In this document: piece by piece, positions 1-8,131 of the stretch | How positions within the stretch are numbered: position 1 is the stretch's first letter | How the letters are laid out: each line of letters starts with the position of its first letter | From: an uncultured Oscillospiraceae bacterium | Lineage (GTDB): Bacteria > Bacillota > Clostridia > Oscillospirales > Oscillospiraceae | Reading direction: 5' to 3' | Assembly: GCA_910584395.1 (NCBI GenBank) | Contig: CAJUAS010000029.1 | Coordinates: 9,135-24,318, forward strand | Length of the DNA: 15,184 bases | The notes under the pieces: generated by a model | The model's input: the letters and a program-made list of their open reading frames with translations, nothing else | Databases searched by the model: none | Told to the model about the DNA's origin: nothing | Translations under genes and position numbers: made by a program

Positions 1-50
1 CTTTCTCCATACACTAGACCGTACTCATTTTGATTCGGAGGTCGATCGCC

Positions 51-551
51 ATGAACAAAGTCGATGTCAAGTCCCTGAAGCTCAATCCCTTCTCCGCCAT
101 CGGGGAGGATTGGCTGCTCCTCACCGCCGGAAACAAGGACAACGCCAACACCATGACCGCCTCTTGGGGCGGAATGGGCGTGCTTTGGGGCAAGAACGTG
201 GTCACCGTCTATGTCCGCCCCCAGCGGTTCACCTATCAATTCATGGAGCAGTCTGACTATTTTACCGTGGCTTTCTTCGACGAGAGCTGGCGGGACGCGC
301 TGAAGCTCTGCGGCTCTCAGTCGGGCCGTGAGGTGGACAAAGTAAACGAGTGCGGCTTCTCTCTGGCCTACGGCGTGGGTGACGCGCCCTATTTTCAGGA
401 GGCCAAGCTGGTTCTGGTGTGCAAAAAGCTCTACTTTGACGACATCGAGCCGGCCCACTTCTTAGACCCGGAGACCGACGGCAAAAACTACCCCAAAAAG
501 GACTATCACCGGATGTATATCGGTGAGATCATGGAGGTTTATCAGAAATAA
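51..551 (+). CDS. Flavin reductase-like FMN-binding protein
   Basis: A 166-residue cytoplasmic protein that looks like a member of the flavin reductase-like (FMN-binding split barrel) family, which reduces or binds FMN for a partner enzyme or acts as a small flavoprotein. Visible family features are an N-terminal NPFSAIGEDW segment, then NTMTASWGGMGVLWGK (about residues 33-48), where the family binds flavin, then a VTVYVRPQRFTYQF strand and a FTVAFF segment. The start is the ATG at 51 because GGAGG at 37-41 lies nine bases upstream; an in-frame TTG at 30 has no ribosome site. The stop is followed one base later by hflX, so the two are probably co-transcribed. No partner monooxygenase is nearby, so the substrate is unknown. 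The family call rests on recognised motifs and length; the exact role is not known. Confidence 0.8.
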   Translation: MNKVDVKSLKLNPFSAIGEDWLLLTAGNKDNANTMTASWGGMGVLWGKNVVTVYVRPQRFTYQFMEQSDYFTVAFFDESWRDALKLCGSQSGREVDKVNECGFSLAYGVGDAPYFQEAKLVLVCKKLYFDDIEPAHFLDPETDGKNYPKKDYHRMYIGEIMEVYQK

Positions 552-552
552 A

Positions 553-1842
553 ATGGAACACACCACTGAGAAAAAACGCAACCGCGCTGTTTTAGTGGGT
601 CTGAACTCCCGGGTCTTAGACCCCATGGACAACGCCAGCGACGCCACGCTGGAAGAACTCGCCGCCCTGCTGGACACCGCCGGCGGCGTCAGCGTGGGTC
701 AGGTTTTGCAGAACAAGGACACCCCCGATCCCCGCACCTTCATCGGCGAGGGCAAGCTGGCGGAGGTCAAGGATCTGGTGGGCGTCCTGGACGCCGATCT
801 GGTACTCTTTGACAACTCCCTCTCCCCCTCCCAGCTCCGGGTACTCACGCAGGAGCTGGGCGTTCAGGTGCTGGATCGGGAGGCGCTCATTTTGGACATC
901 TTCGCCCAGCGGGCGCAGACCAAGGAGGGCCGCCTTCAGGTGGAGCTGGCCCAGTACCAGTACCTTCTCCCCCGCCTGACGGGAATGTGGACGCACTTGG
1001 AGCGGCAGGAGGGCGCTATCGGCACACGCGGCCCGGGCGAGACCCAGTTGGAGACCGACCGCCGCCACATCCGCAAAAAGATCTCCAAGCTCAAGGAGGA
1101 TCTGGAGGAGGTGCGCCGGGTGCGGGCTGTCCAGCGGGAGCGCCGGGAGAAAAATCAAGTCCCCGTGGTGGCTCTGGTGGGCTACACCAACGCGGGCAAA
1201 TCCACCCTGCTCAACACCTTGACCGGGGAGAACATCCCCGCCAACAACCGTTTGTTCGACACGCTGGACACCACCACCCGCACGCTGGAGCTGTCCGACA
1301 CCTGCACGGTGCTTCTCTCCGACACCGTGGGCTTTATCCGCAAGCTGCCCACCCATCTGGTGGCGGCGTTCAAGGCCACCTTGGAGGAGCTGACCTTTGC
1401 CGACCTGCTCCTCCACGTCATCGACGCCTCTAACCCCGCGTGGATGGAGCAGGCGGAGGTGGTGGAGGGACTGATCCAGTCTCTGGGCGCGGCGGAAACG
1501 CCCCGGCTGGAGGTCTTTAACAAGTGCGACCTCTGCCCCGGCGAGATCCTCCCCCACGGGGAGGATCGGGTGGCGGTCTCCGCCCAGACAGGAGAAGGGC
1601 TTGACGCGCTGCGAAAAAACATGGCCCAACGGCTGGACGCCGGCCGCAAAAAGGTCACCCTCTCCATTCCCTACGGTCAGGGCGGTATTCTTGACCAGCT
1701 CTACCGGGAGGCTCAGGTGGAGAGCGTGGAGTACGGCGAGACCATTCAGGTCATTGCCATCTGCACCCCCATCACGCTGGGACAGTTGCGGGACTATATC
1801 ATCGACGGCTGGACTCCGCCCAAAGAGCCGTGGGAGGATTGA
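553..1842 (+). CDS. hflX: GTPase HflX, ribosome-associated
   Basis: A 429-residue HflX, a translational GTPase that binds the 50S subunit and splits stalled or hibernating 70S ribosomes under stress (family knowledge). The N-terminal HflX domain shows FIGEGKLAEVK and FDNSLSPSQLRVL, then the hallmark GAIGTRGPGETQLETDRR, a helical linker, and the G domain: G1 GYTNAGKST at 210-218, G3 DTVG at 257-260 and G4 NKCD at 323-326. Length fits the family. I start at ATG 553, one base after the preceding stop; the best ribosome site (GGAGG, 533-537) is 15 bases upstream, rather far, so translational coupling is likely. An in-frame GTG at 523 has no ribosome site and would overlap the upstream gene. The next gene starts six bases after the stop. 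Confidence 0.97.
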   Translation: MEHTTEKKRNRAVLVGLNSRVLDPMDNASDATLEELAALLDTAGGVSVGQVLQNKDTPDPRTFIGEGKLAEVKDLVGVLDADLVLFDNSLSPSQLRVLTQELGVQVLDREALILDIFAQRAQTKEGRLQVELAQYQYLLPRLTGMWTHLERQEGAIGTRGPGETQLETDRRHIRKKISKLKEDLEEVRRVRAVQRERREKNQVPVVALVGYTNAGKSTLLNTLTGENIPANNRLFDTLDTTTRTLELSDTCTVLLSDTVGFIRKLPTHLVAAFKATLEELTFADLLLHVIDASNPAWMEQAEVVEGLIQSLGAAETPRLEVFNKCDLCPGEILPHGEDRVAVSAQTGEGLDALRKNMAQRLDAGRKKVTLSIPYGQGGILDQLYREAQVESVEYGETIQVIAICTPITLGQLRDYIIDGWTPPKEPWED

Positions 1843-1847
1843 TTTTC

Positions 1848-2378
1848 ATGGTTTTAGAGACAGAACGTCTGATTTTGCGGCCTTTTGAGGAAAAAGACGC
1901 CGCCGACCTTTACGAATACGCCTGTGACCCACGGGTCGGCCCTGACGCAGGGTGGCCTCCTCACAAGAGCTTGGAGGAGAGCCGGGAGATCATCGCCACC
2001 GTCTTTGCCGCCCCCAACACCTTTGCCTTGGTGGACAAGCCCTCCGGCAAGGTCATCGGCTCGGTGGGCTTCGTGGGCAGACATCAGGCCCTTCTCCCCG
2101 CCCCCGACGATGAGATCGGCTACGCATTGAACCCCGCCTATTGGGGGCGGGGGCTTGTGCCCGAAGGGGTGCGGGAGCTTTTACGGTACGGCTTTGAGGA
2201 GTTGGGGCTGGCCTCTATCTGGTGCGGCCACTACGATTTCAACGCCAAGTCCCGCCGGGTGGTGGAAAAGTGCGGCTTTCTTTACCGCTTTACCGACGAA
2301 GCCTACGTGGAGCTGATGGGCGAGACGCGCGTTGAACTACACTATGCCCTGACAAAAGAGGAGTGGCAAGCCCTATGA
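1848..2378 (+). CDS. GNAT family N-acetyltransferase (RimJ/RimL-like)
   Basis: A 176-residue acetyltransferase of the GNAT fold, closest in style to the RimJ/RimL group that acetylates N-terminal amines or small amines using acetyl-CoA. It opens with the typical LETERLILRPF strand. Motif A, the acetyl-CoA pyrophosphate loop, is YWGRGLVPEGV at 98-108, preceded by EIGYALNP. The motif B region NAKSRRVVEKCGF follows at 132-144. The ATG at 1848 is chosen because GGGAGG at 1832-1837 lies ten bases upstream; an in-frame GTG at 1830 sits before that site. The gene ends in an ATGA overlap with the yigZ-like gene, so the two are translationally coupled. The acceptor substrate cannot be told from sequence; a ribosomal protein is possible next to hflX, but that is inference. 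Confidence 0.88.
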   Translation: MVLETERLILRPFEEKDAADLYEYACDPRVGPDAGWPPHKSLEESREIIATVFAAPNTFALVDKPSGKVIGSVGFVGRHQALLPAPDDEIGYALNPAYWGRGLVPEGVRELLRYGFEELGLASIWCGHYDFNAKSRRVVEKCGFLYRFTDEAYVELMGETRVELHYALTKEEWQAL

Positions 2379-3001
2379 CAGAGATCTTCGTCCCCCTGCG
2401 CGCCGCCGAAGCAGAGATCGTGGAAAAACGCTCCCGCTTCATTGGCAGCATCCTGCCCGTCACCTCTGAGGAGGAGGCCCGCGCCCACATTGAAGGGGTG
2501 AAAAAGCGTCACCGTGACGCCCGGCACAACTGCTGGTGCTACCGTCTGGAAAGCGGCGTGGAGCGGTACTCCGACGACGGCGAGCCGCAGGGCACGGCCG
2601 GCGTCCCCATGCTCAGCGTCTTTCAAAAAGCGGACGTGACCAACCTCTGCTGCGTGGTCACCCGGTACTTCGGCGGCGTTTTGCTGGGGGCGGGCGGTCT
2701 GGTGCGGGCCTATTCCCAAACGGCCCGGGACACACTGGACGCCGCGGGAGTAGGAAAGATGCAGCCGTGGACAAGGCTGTCTCTCACCGCGCCCTATCCC
2801 CTGCTGGAGCAGCTTAAATTGCTCTGTACCCAGTGCGACGGGGCGGTGGACGACATCGCCTACGCCGATCAGGCCACCCTCACTTTGCGGTTTCCATCTG
2901 AAAAGGTTGATCACTTTACATCCCTTGTGACAGAGCTGACTGCCGGAGGGTTGTCCCCGGAGATGTTGGGTGAGTTCATGGCTGCCTCTGTAAAGGGATA
3001 A
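2375..3001 (+). CDS. yigZ: YigZ/IMPACT family protein (UPF0029)
   Basis: A 208-residue member of the YigZ/IMPACT family. Relatives carry an N-terminal UPF0029 domain and a C-terminal DUF1949 (ferredoxin-like) domain and have been linked to translation or nucleic acid binding; the biochemical role is unsettled. Family signatures are EKRSRFIG at 17-24, HRDARHNCWCYRL at 46-58, the strongly conserved RYSDDGEPQGTAGVPML at 64-80 and VVTRYFGGVLLGAGGLVRAY at 94-113. Residues from about 138 onward form the smaller second domain. ATG 2375 overlaps the stop of the acetyltransferase (ATGA) and has GAGGAG at 2358-2363, eleven bases upstream; an in-frame GTG at 2363 overlaps that site and is less likely. 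A 112-base gap follows before dgt, the widest break in the plus-strand run. Confidence 0.93.
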   Translation: MTEIFVPLRAAEAEIVEKRSRFIGSILPVTSEEEARAHIEGVKKRHRDARHNCWCYRLESGVERYSDDGEPQGTAGVPMLSVFQKADVTNLCCVVTRYFGGVLLGAGGLVRAYSQTARDTLDAAGVGKMQPWTRLSLTAPYPLLEQLKLLCTQCDGAVDDIAYADQATLTLRFPSEKVDHFTSLVTELTAGGLSPEMLGEFMAASVKG

Positions 3002-3113
3002 GCCTTGCTTCGTAAAGTTTTTCAGCTTTTTCCCCGAAAAAGAAGGGTTTTACGCCGAAGGCGGCGTATAACTCCAAACAGCACGAGAAACCGCCCGGAA
3101 AAGGAGGGACGCT

Positions 3114-4118
3114 ATGACCATCCGTGAGGAAACGGAAGCAAGAGAGGCACAGTTTTTGTCTCCCAACGCCACTCTCGCCGCCCAAAGCCGCGGGCGGGAG
3201 CGGGAGATCGCTCCCTGCAACGTGCGGACCTGCTTCCAGCGGGACGTAGACCGCATCGTCCACTCCAAGTCCTTCCGCCGGCTCAAACATAAGACTCAGG
3301 TATTTCTCCAGCCGGAGGGCGACCACTACCGCACCCGCATGACCCACACGCTCGAGGTCATGCGGATCGCCCGCACCATTGCCCGCGCCCTGCGTCTCAA
3401 CGAAGATCTGACCGAAGCCATGGCTTTTGGCCACGATTTGGGCCACACCCCCTTTGGCCATGCGGGCGAGCGCATTTTGAATGAGCTGATGCCGGACGGC
3501 TTCCAGCACAATGTCCAGTCCCTTCGGGTGGTGGAGCGGCTGGAGCACGGCGGCGAGGGGCTGAACCTCACTTGGGAAGTGCGCGACGGCATCCTCTGCC
3601 ATACGGGCAGCCAGACTTCCGCCACGTTGGAGGGGCAGATCATCCGTCTGGCGGATCAGATCGCCTACATCAACCACGACATCGACGACGCCATTCGCGG
3701 CGGCATCATCTACCAGATGGACATTCCCATGGAGCTTCAGCAGGAGCTGGGCTTTTCTCACGGCCAGCGCATCGACACCCTCACCATGGACGCCATCACC
3801 GCCAGCGCGGACGGCGAGAGCATCCGTCTCTCCCCTGCCCGCAAGCGGGCTTTGGCCGATCTGCGGGCCTTTATGTTTGAAGCGGTCTACTGCAACCCGG
3901 TAGCCAAGGGCGAGGAATCCAAGGCGCAGGCTATGCTGGAGCTTCTCTTCCGGCACTACATAGGCCACTTGGACGAGCTTCCCGGCGACTACTACGCCAT
4001 TGCCCAGACCGAGGGCGCCCAGCGGGCCGTGTGCGATTATCTGGCGGGCATGACCGATTCTTACGCCGTGGAGCGTTACGGCGACGTGTTTATTCCCAAG
4101 GCTTGGACGGTAAAATAA
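3114..4118 (+). CDS. dgt: HD-domain deoxyguanosinetriphosphate triphosphohydrolase-like protein
   Basis: A 334-residue dNTP triphosphohydrolase of the HD superfamily, which removes triphosphate from dGTP (or other dNTPs) to leave the deoxynucleoside, affecting nucleotide pools for replication. Metal-binding residues are in place: H78 in RTRMTHTLEV, H107-D108 in GHDLGHTPFGHAGE, and D181 in RLADQIAYINHD. The N-terminal FRRLKHKTQVF block is also typical. The length matches the short type of dGTPase-like protein found in Firmicutes rather than the ~500-residue E. coli Dgt. AGGAGG at 3102-3107 lies six bases before ATG 3114. The dnaG gene starts 37 bases downstream with its own strong ribosome site, so dgt, dnaG and rpoD probably form one unit, putting nucleotide control with primase and sigma factor. 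Confidence 0.95.
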   Translation: MTIREETEAREAQFLSPNATLAAQSRGREREIAPCNVRTCFQRDVDRIVHSKSFRRLKHKTQVFLQPEGDHYRTRMTHTLEVMRIARTIARALRLNEDLTEAMAFGHDLGHTPFGHAGERILNELMPDGFQHNVQSLRVVERLEHGGEGLNLTWEVRDGILCHTGSQTSATLEGQIIRLADQIAYINHDIDDAIRGGIIYQMDIPMELQQELGFSHGQRIDTLTMDAITASADGESIRLSPARKRALADLRAFMFEAVYCNPVAKGEESKAQAMLELLFRHYIGHLDELPGDYYAIAQTEGAQRAVCDYLAGMTDSYAVERYGDVFIPKAWTVK

Positions 4119-4155
4119 GGATTCCACGCGGTCACCCTTGAAAGGAGGCGGAGCA

Positions 4156-5940
4156 ATGGCCATCCCACAATCATTTTTGGACGAGCTTGAGGCCCGCTGT
4201 CCCATCGAGGAAGTGGTGGCTGACTACGTCACCCTCTCCGCCAAGGGCGGCAACCTGTGGGGGCTGTGTCCGTTTCACGGGGAAAAGACCCCCTCCTTCG
4301 CTGTCTCCCCGGACAAGCATATCTTCCACTGCTTCGGCTGCGGCAAGGGCGGCGGGGTGGTTCGCTTCCTCATGGAGATCGAAAACCTCTCCTTTATTGA
4401 GGCCGTCCGCAAGCTGGCTGCCCGGGCGGGGCTGGAGATGCCCGAGGAGGATCAGGCCGCTCAGGAGCGGCGCAACCGCCGCAGACGGCTGCTGGAGCTA
4501 AACAAGCAGGCCGCGCGGTTTTACTACGACACGTTGAGATCCCCTCTGGGCGAGCCGATGCGAAAGTACATTGCCAAGCGGCAGTTGACCTCCGCCTATG
4601 TTAAACGGTTCGGTCTGGGCGCTGCACCGGACAGCTGGGACTCTCTCATTAAGGCGATGACCGCTCAGGGGTTCGAGAAGGGTGAGCTGCTGGAGGCCGG
4701 GCTGGTGGTGGCAGGAAAGAGCGGCGGCGTTTACGACAAGTTCCGCAACCGCCTGATGCTCCCTGTCATCGACGCCACCGGCGATATTTTGGGGTTTACC
4801 AGCCGGGTGATGGACAACTCCACACCCAAATATCTCAACACCCCGGAGACCGCCATCTTCAAAAAGCGCTCCATCCTCTACGGCATCCAATGGGCCAAGC
4901 TTACCAAGCGGAGCTTTTTCCTTTTGGTAGAGGGCAATCTGGACGTGATCACCCTTCACCAAGCGGGCATCGACAACGCCGTCGCCACCATGGGCACGGC
5001 CCTCACCGCCGAACACGCCCGGCTTATCGGGCGCTATACCAACGAGCTGGTGCTTTGCTACGACAACGACTCCGCCGGCGTGGAGGCCACCCAGCGGGCC
5101 ATGGCGGTGCTGAAAGACACCACCCTGCGCGTCCGCGTCCTTCAGCTTCCCCGCCGCAAGACTCCGGAGGGCGAGCTGGTCAAGCAAGATCCGGACGACT
5201 TTATCAAGCTCCAAGGCCCTGCCGCTTTTGAGCGGCTGCTGGCAGGGAGTGCGGATCAGTCGGAATACCGGCTGGAGACCATCCAGCAGAAGTACGACCT
5301 CGCCAAAACCGAAGACCGCGCCGCCTTTTTGAAGGAAGCCGCCCAGATGATCGCCCAACTCTCCAGCCCCGTGGAGCGGGAGATCTACGCCGGGCGCGCC
5401 GCGCAGGCGGCGGAGGTGTCCAAGGAGGCCATGGTGCGGGAGGTGGAGGATTCCCGCCGCCGCCACGCCAACCAAAGGCGGCGCAAGGAGGAACGCGCCG
5501 CGCTCACTCCGGCGGCCAACCTCCAGCCCAAGGCGAGGGAGCTGCGATACGCCAACGTGCGTTCCGCCCGGGCGGAGGAAGGGGTCATCCGGCTGCTGTT
5601 TTTGGATTCCACCCTCCTTTCCCTGTGCCGCGGGCTGACCCAAGAGCAGTTTTCCTCTCCCCTGTGGGGACGGATATATGCCGCGCTGGCCCAAGGAGAG
5701 CTGCCCCCCAATCCCGCCGCCTTTGACGCGGTGTTGAGCGGCGAGGAGGCCGATCTGCTGGCCCGGCTGCTCCACACCCCCCAATCTCTGGCGGAAGGCC
5801 GCCAAGCTATGACCGACTACATCGCCATCATTCAAGAAGAAGCCCACCGCCGGGATACCGCCCAGAGTGACCCTATGGCGGATCTTCTGGCCATTCGAGC
5901 CAAAAAGAAACAGAAAGAAGTAACGGAGGAGCAAACATGA
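4156..5940 (+). CDS. dnaG: DNA primase DnaG
   Basis: A 594-residue bacterial primase, which makes the RNA primers for both strands at the replication fork. The N-terminal CHC2 zinc-binding domain has C38, H41, C59 and C62 (CPFHGEKTPSF through HCFGCGKGG). The catalytic core has the TOPRIM glutamate E259 in LLVEGNLDVI and the metal-binding aspartates D303 and D305 in LCYDNDSAG. From about residue 370 the protein is helical and charged, matching the C-terminal domain that binds the replicative helicase, and it ends in a Lys/Glu-rich tail. ATG 4156 is chosen over an in-frame TTG at 4138 because AAAGGAGG at 4141-4148 lies seven bases upstream. The stop overlaps the rpoD start in ATGA, so translation of primase and sigma factor is coupled. 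Confidence 0.98.
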   Translation: MAIPQSFLDELEARCPIEEVVADYVTLSAKGGNLWGLCPFHGEKTPSFAVSPDKHIFHCFGCGKGGGVVRFLMEIENLSFIEAVRKLAARAGLEMPEEDQAAQERRNRRRRLLELNKQAARFYYDTLRSPLGEPMRKYIAKRQLTSAYVKRFGLGAAPDSWDSLIKAMTAQGFEKGELLEAGLVVAGKSGGVYDKFRNRLMLPVIDATGDILGFTSRVMDNSTPKYLNTPETAIFKKRSILYGIQWAKLTKRSFFLLVEGNLDVITLHQAGIDNAVATMGTALTAEHARLIGRYTNELVLCYDNDSAGVEATQRAMAVLKDTTLRVRVLQLPRRKTPEGELVKQDPDDFIKLQGPAAFERLLAGSADQSEYRLETIQQKYDLAKTEDRAAFLKEAAQMIAQLSSPVEREIYAGRAAQAAEVSKEAMVREVEDSRRRHANQRRRKEERAALTPAANLQPKARELRYANVRSARAEEGVIRLLFLDSTLLSLCRGLTQEQFSSPLWGRIYAALAQGELPPNPAAFDAVLSGEEADLLARLLHTPQSLAEGRQAMTDYIAIIQEEAHRRDTAQSDPMADLLAIRAKKKQKEVTEEQT

Positions 5941-7277
5941 GCGCAAAGAAAGTAAATCTCACCCCCATGCCTCAGGGCGAGGCCCAGCAGGAACAGGACA
6001 AGCTCCGGGAGGAGCATCTGGAGGCCGGCCGTCAGGAGATCCTGAAGGCTCTGGACGGCGTACCCGGCGCGGAGAAGATCGCCGAGCTGATGGAGCGGGG
6101 GCGCAAGAAGGGTAAGCTCAGCTCGGCGGAGCTGATGGAGGCTTTGGAGGACTTGGATCTGGAGGGCGAACAGCTGGACAAGCTGTACGACACCTTCGAG
6201 TCTCTGGGCATCGACACCGCCGGGGAGTATTACAACGATCTGGAGCCTCTGGCTGAGCTGGAGGATCTGACCGATCTGGATCAGGACGCCCCTCCCCCCG
6301 CCGAGGAGTTAGAGGAGATCCCCCCAGAGGAGATGGTCGATCCCAACGCGCTGGGCGACACCTTTGGCATTGACGACCCGGTGCGGATGTACCTCAAGGA
6401 GATCGGCAAGGTCAACCTTCTCTCCTCCGACGAGGAAGTGGCGCTGGCTCAGGCCATGTCCGCCGGAGCAGCCGCCGAAGAACAGCTCCGGGAGCTGGGA
6501 GACGAACTGTCCGAGGAGGACGCCGCCGCCCTGAAGAAGATTGTTCAGGAGGGCGACATCGCCAAGCAGCGGTTGGCCGAAGCCAACCTCCGTCTGGTGG
6601 TCTCCATCGCCAAGCGGTATGTGGGCCGCGGAATGCACTTCCTCGATCTCATTCAGGAGGGCAATCTGGGCCTTATCAAGGCCGTGGAAAAGTTTGACTA
6701 CACCAAGGGCTACAAATTCTCCACCTATGCCACATGGTGGATCCGTCAGGCCATCACCCGCGCCATCGCCGATCAGGCCCGCACCATCCGCATCCCCGTC
6801 CACATGGTGGAGACCATCAATAAGGTCATCCGCGTCTCCCGGCAATTGCTTCAGGAACTGGGCCACGACCCCTCCCCGGAGGAGATCGCCGCCGAGATGG
6901 GAATGCCGGTGGAGAAGGTGCGGGAGATCCTGAAAATCGCCCAAGAGCCGGTCTCTTTGGAAACTCCCATTGGTGAGGAGGAGGACTCCCATCTGGGGGA
7001 CTTCATCCCCGACGAGGACGCCTCCGAGCCTTCCGAGGCCGCCAGCTATACCCTGCTCAAGGAGCAGTTGGTGGAGGTGCTGGGCACGCTGACCAAGCGG
7101 GAGGAGAAGGTTCTCCGCCTGCGCTTCGGCATCGAGGACGGCCGCACCCGCACGCTGGAGGAGGTCGGCCGGGAGTTCAACGTCACCCGGGAGCGCATCC
7201 GCCAGATCGAGGCCAAGGCCCTGCGGAAGCTGCGCCACCCCAGCCGCAGCAAGAAGCTGAAGGACTTTCTCAACTGA
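5937..7277 (+). CDS. rpoD: Primary RNA polymerase sigma factor RpoD/SigA
   Basis: A 446-residue housekeeping sigma factor. Region 1.1 spans about 33-100, followed by an acidic linker (ELEEIPPEEMVDP). Region 1.2 begins DDPVRMYLKEIG at 146. Region 2 is nearly identical to the Firmicute consensus (ANLRLVVSIAKRYVGRG, YKFSTYATWWIRQAITRA). Region 3 follows from about 292. Region 4.2 holds the -35-reading helix-turn-helix (TLEEVGREFNVTRERIRQIE, 407-426) and the protein ends HPSRSKKLKDFLN. It is longer than B. subtilis SigA (371 residues), partly because of about 29 extra residues between regions 1.2 and 2.1 (175-203). GGAGGAG at 5925-5931 precedes ATG 5937. The start overlaps the dnaG stop, and the RadC-like gene begins within 16 bases after the end. 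Confidence 0.98.
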   Translation: MSAKKVNLTPMPQGEAQQEQDKLREEHLEAGRQEILKALDGVPGAEKIAELMERGRKKGKLSSAELMEALEDLDLEGEQLDKLYDTFESLGIDTAGEYYNDLEPLAELEDLTDLDQDAPPPAEELEEIPPEEMVDPNALGDTFGIDDPVRMYLKEIGKVNLLSSDEEVALAQAMSAGAAAEEQLRELGDELSEEDAAALKKIVQEGDIAKQRLAEANLRLVVSIAKRYVGRGMHFLDLIQEGNLGLIKAVEKFDYTKGYKFSTYATWWIRQAITRAIADQARTIRIPVHMVETINKVIRVSRQLLQELGHDPSPEEIAAEMGMPVEKVREILKIAQEPVSLETPIGEEEDSHLGDFIPDEDASEPSEAASYTLLKEQLVEVLGTLTKREEKVLRLRFGIEDGRTRTLEEVGREFNVTRERIRQIEAKALRKLRHPSRSKKLKDFLN

Positions 7278-7283
7278 TCCGTT

Positions 7284-8090
7284 GTGACCAAGATGGAGCA
7301 TCTGTTTCCCGACATTGCGGATATGACCGACCTCCAGCTTCTCTCCTACCTGCTGACGCTGGCCGGCACACCTATGGAGACCGCGCGATCCGCCGCCCAC
7401 ACCCTTCTGGACAGCTATGACTCTCTGGCCACGATCCTCACCCTGCCCAGCTCCACGTTGGTGGGCGATCCCCGTCTGGACGAAAACTCCGGCGCATTTT
7501 TAGCGCTGGTGGGTGCGATGGCTTCCCGCTATGTTGACCGCTTTCACCGCAGCGAGCTGGTGGTGACGGACAAGGAGACGGTCGCCCGTCTGCTGGCGCC
7601 CCATCTTCAGGACAGTACGGTGGAGCGGGTCTGCGCCATCTGTCTGGATCGTGACTTTCACCTTTTGGGCAGCAGCGCCGTGGTCACCCGCGGCGATACA
7701 GACAGCGTCGCTCTCCCCATTCAGCGGCTTCTGGCGCTGGCTCTCTCCAGCAACGCCTACGGCATGATCCTTGCCCACAGCCATCCCGACGGAATCCCGC
7801 AATTCTCCCCTGCCGACTTGGCTACCACCCATGCCTTGCGCGTCAAGCTGGAGGTGCTGGACATCTCTTTACTGGATCACTACATATGGGCAAACGGCCC
7901 TGTTTCCCTCTATGAGCAGCTTCACGCCCCCCTCCTGCCGCCTCCGCTGAACCGCTGGGATCTGTCCGCCATGCCGCTGCTCAGCCGTCTTGATCCGGAT
8001 GCGCCGCAGCGCAAGGAGCATCCCCCTCGAACGCCGCGCAATCCCCTTTTCGCGCGGCTCGCCGGATCTTCTCCCTCTATCGTGCCATAA
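7284..8090 (+). CDS. RadC-like JAB/JAMM domain protein
   Basis: A 268-residue relative of RadC (UPF0758). The C-terminal JAMM metalloprotease-like site is intact: E114 and H165-S-H167 followed by S175 and D178 (HSHPDGIPQFSPAD), matching HxHx7Sx2D. The conserved LLDHYIW block follows at 197-202. The N-terminal part resembles the RadC helix-hairpin-helix domain but lacks the usual GVG hairpin, reading LVGDPRLDENSGAF instead. A Pro/Arg-rich tail of about 55 residues follows the catalytic domain. RadC proteins have no firmly established activity despite the old DNA repair label. The start is uncertain: GTG 7284, ATG 7293 and ATG 7323 are in frame and none has a clear ribosome site; the gene lies directly after rpoD, so coupling is likely. 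A strong terminator follows at 8094. Confidence 0.82.
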   Translation: MTKMEHLFPDIADMTDLQLLSYLLTLAGTPMETARSAAHTLLDSYDSLATILTLPSSTLVGDPRLDENSGAFLALVGAMASRYVDRFHRSELVVTDKETVARLLAPHLQDSTVERVCAICLDRDFHLLGSSAVVTRGDTDSVALPIQRLLALALSSNAYGMILAHSHPDGIPQFSPADLATTHALRVKLEVLDISLLDHYIWANGPVSLYEQLHAPLLPPPLNRWDLSAMPLLSRLDPDAPQRKEHPPRTPRNPLFARLAGSSPSIVP

Positions 8091-8093
8091 AGA

Positions 8094-8123
8094 AACACCG
8101 GGCCTTTTTGCAGGCCCGGTGTT
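8094..8123. terminator. Bidirectional intrinsic terminator between the RadC-like gene and azlD
   Basis: A perfect 12-bp stem (AACACCGGGCCT at 8094-8105 and AGGCCCGGTGTT at 8112-8123) encloses a six-base loop. On the minus strand the stem is followed by TTTCTTTAT, a good U-rich tail for azlCD; on the plus strand the tail CTTGTCCTTT is poorer in T but still serviceable for the RadC-like gene. It lies between two convergent genes that end four bases before and eight bases after it, so it probably ends both. Confidence 0.9.
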
Positions 8124-8131
8124 CTTGTCCT

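Noticed and set aside
30..50. TTG start for the flavin reductase-like gene
   Set aside because: The ribosome site GGAGG lies after this codon and fits the ATG at 51 instead.
616..1629. Long open frame on the minus strand inside hflX
   Set aside because: It is the antisense shadow of a GC-rich gene with strong codon bias; the plus-strand frame has every HflX motif, and the minus-strand product has no recognisable domain or ribosome site.
3026..3067. Two hairpins in the yigZ-dgt gap (3026-3042 and 3052-3067) as a terminator
   Set aside because: The first stem is A/T-rich and weak, and the second (ACGCCG/CGGCGT) has no T-run after it on either strand. TATAAC at 3067-3072 has no matching -35 box, so I also do not call a promoter.
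4498..5946. 482-codon open frame on the minus strand opposite dnaG
   Set aside because: Same effect: the opposite strand contains complete DnaG motifs, and the antisense product is low-complexity Gly/Leu/Val-rich sequence.
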